This document shows positions 5,393 through 5,506 of a DNA stretch of 5,506 bases, piece by piece; position 1 is the stretch's first letter; every line of letters begins with the position of its first letter. The notes beneath the pieces were generated by a model. That model had not been told where the DNA came from. It made no database searches and worked only from the letters and a program-made list of their open reading frames with translations. The stretch comes from Erysipelotrichaceae bacterium (GTDB lineage: Bacteria; Bacillota_I; Bacilli_A; Erysipelotrichales; Coprobacillaceae). The stretch lies in NCBI GenBank assembly GCA_021200395.1, contig JAJQGQ010000251.1, positions 1 to 5,506 on the forward strand, given 5' to 3'. The translations under genes and the position numbers were made by a program.

Positions 5393-5506
5393 ATGACAAA
5401 TAAAATTAAATTAAGTCCAAAGAAAATCTTAAATAAACAATTCCAGGTTGATTTTAAAGGGTATAGTGCAAGTGAAGTGGATTATTTTTTAGATACAGTT
5501 AGAGAA
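5393..5506 (+). CDS. gpsB: GpsB/DivIVA-family cell-division protein (5' part)
   Basis: Only the first 38 residues are inside the window; the frame is open at the right edge. The sequence KIKLSPKKIL (4-13), then FKGYSASEVDYFLDTVRE (21-38), is the N-terminal DivIVA/GpsB domain that forms a membrane-facing coiled-coil head. Tyr24, Asp30 and Asp34 align with B. subtilis GpsB Tyr25, Asp31 and Asp35, which line the groove that binds penicillin-binding-protein tails. KLSPKxIL and the FLD ending favour GpsB. However, Phe21-Lys22 also resembles the Phe-Arg membrane loop of DivIVA, and the length, which would decide it (GpsB about 100 residues, DivIVA longer), is cut off. GpsB helps move PBP1 between side wall and septum, so a place beside ponA is fitting. 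The start is the only ATG that opens this frame; the ATG at 5385 stops after two more codons. The gene is divergent from recU. Confidence 0.82.
   Translation, partial: MTNKIKLSPKKILNKQFQVDFKGYSASEVDYFLDTVRE

Overview
This window is a compact housekeeping locus from a low-GC Gram-positive bacterium. The strong A/T bias, the Shine-Dalgarno sites of the AAGGAGG type, and the gene set (TseB/YpmB, DnaD, Nth, PBP1, RecU, GpsB/DivIVA) point to Firmicutes. The very AT-rich codon choice and tight packing would suit an Erysipelotrichia-type gut lineage, but that placement is inference from style. TGA is used as a stop (nth, recU), so the mycoplasma code is not in use.

Layout, left to right. The last codons of an unidentified upstream gene end at 31, and an intrinsic terminator overlaps that stop. 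A sigma-A-like promoter (57-84) then drives a rightward operon: a TseB/YpmB-like membrane-anchored protein (106-582), the replication-initiation protein DnaD (575-1171) and endonuclease III Nth (1164-1817). The genes overlap by 8 nt at both junctions. The operon meets a leftward operon tail to tail at 1818-1825, where one 10-bp hairpin serves both strands. The leftward operon is recU (5247 to 4654), a Holliday-junction resolvase, followed with a 4-nt overlap by ponA (4657 to 1826), a bifunctional class A penicillin-binding protein with a long C-terminal extension. A divergent AT-rich promoter region (5248-5392) separates recU from a rightward gpsB/divIVA-family gene that runs off the right edge.

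Functionally the window mixes cell-wall growth (TseB-like, PBP1, GpsB-like) with DNA replication and repair (DnaD, Nth, RecU). From memory of the Bacillus subtilis map, ypmB-aspB-asnS-dnaD-nth-ypoC faces recU-ponA convergently there too. This window looks like a reduced version of that order: aspB and asnS are missing between ypmB and dnaD, ypoC is missing after nth, and a gpsB-like gene lies right beside recU. I see no mobile element, CRISPR array, tRNA, rRNA or riboswitch, and no convincing sign of a new biological system. The points of most interest are the economical junctions, the apparently missing GpsB-docking motif in PonA, and the PonA C-terminal extension.
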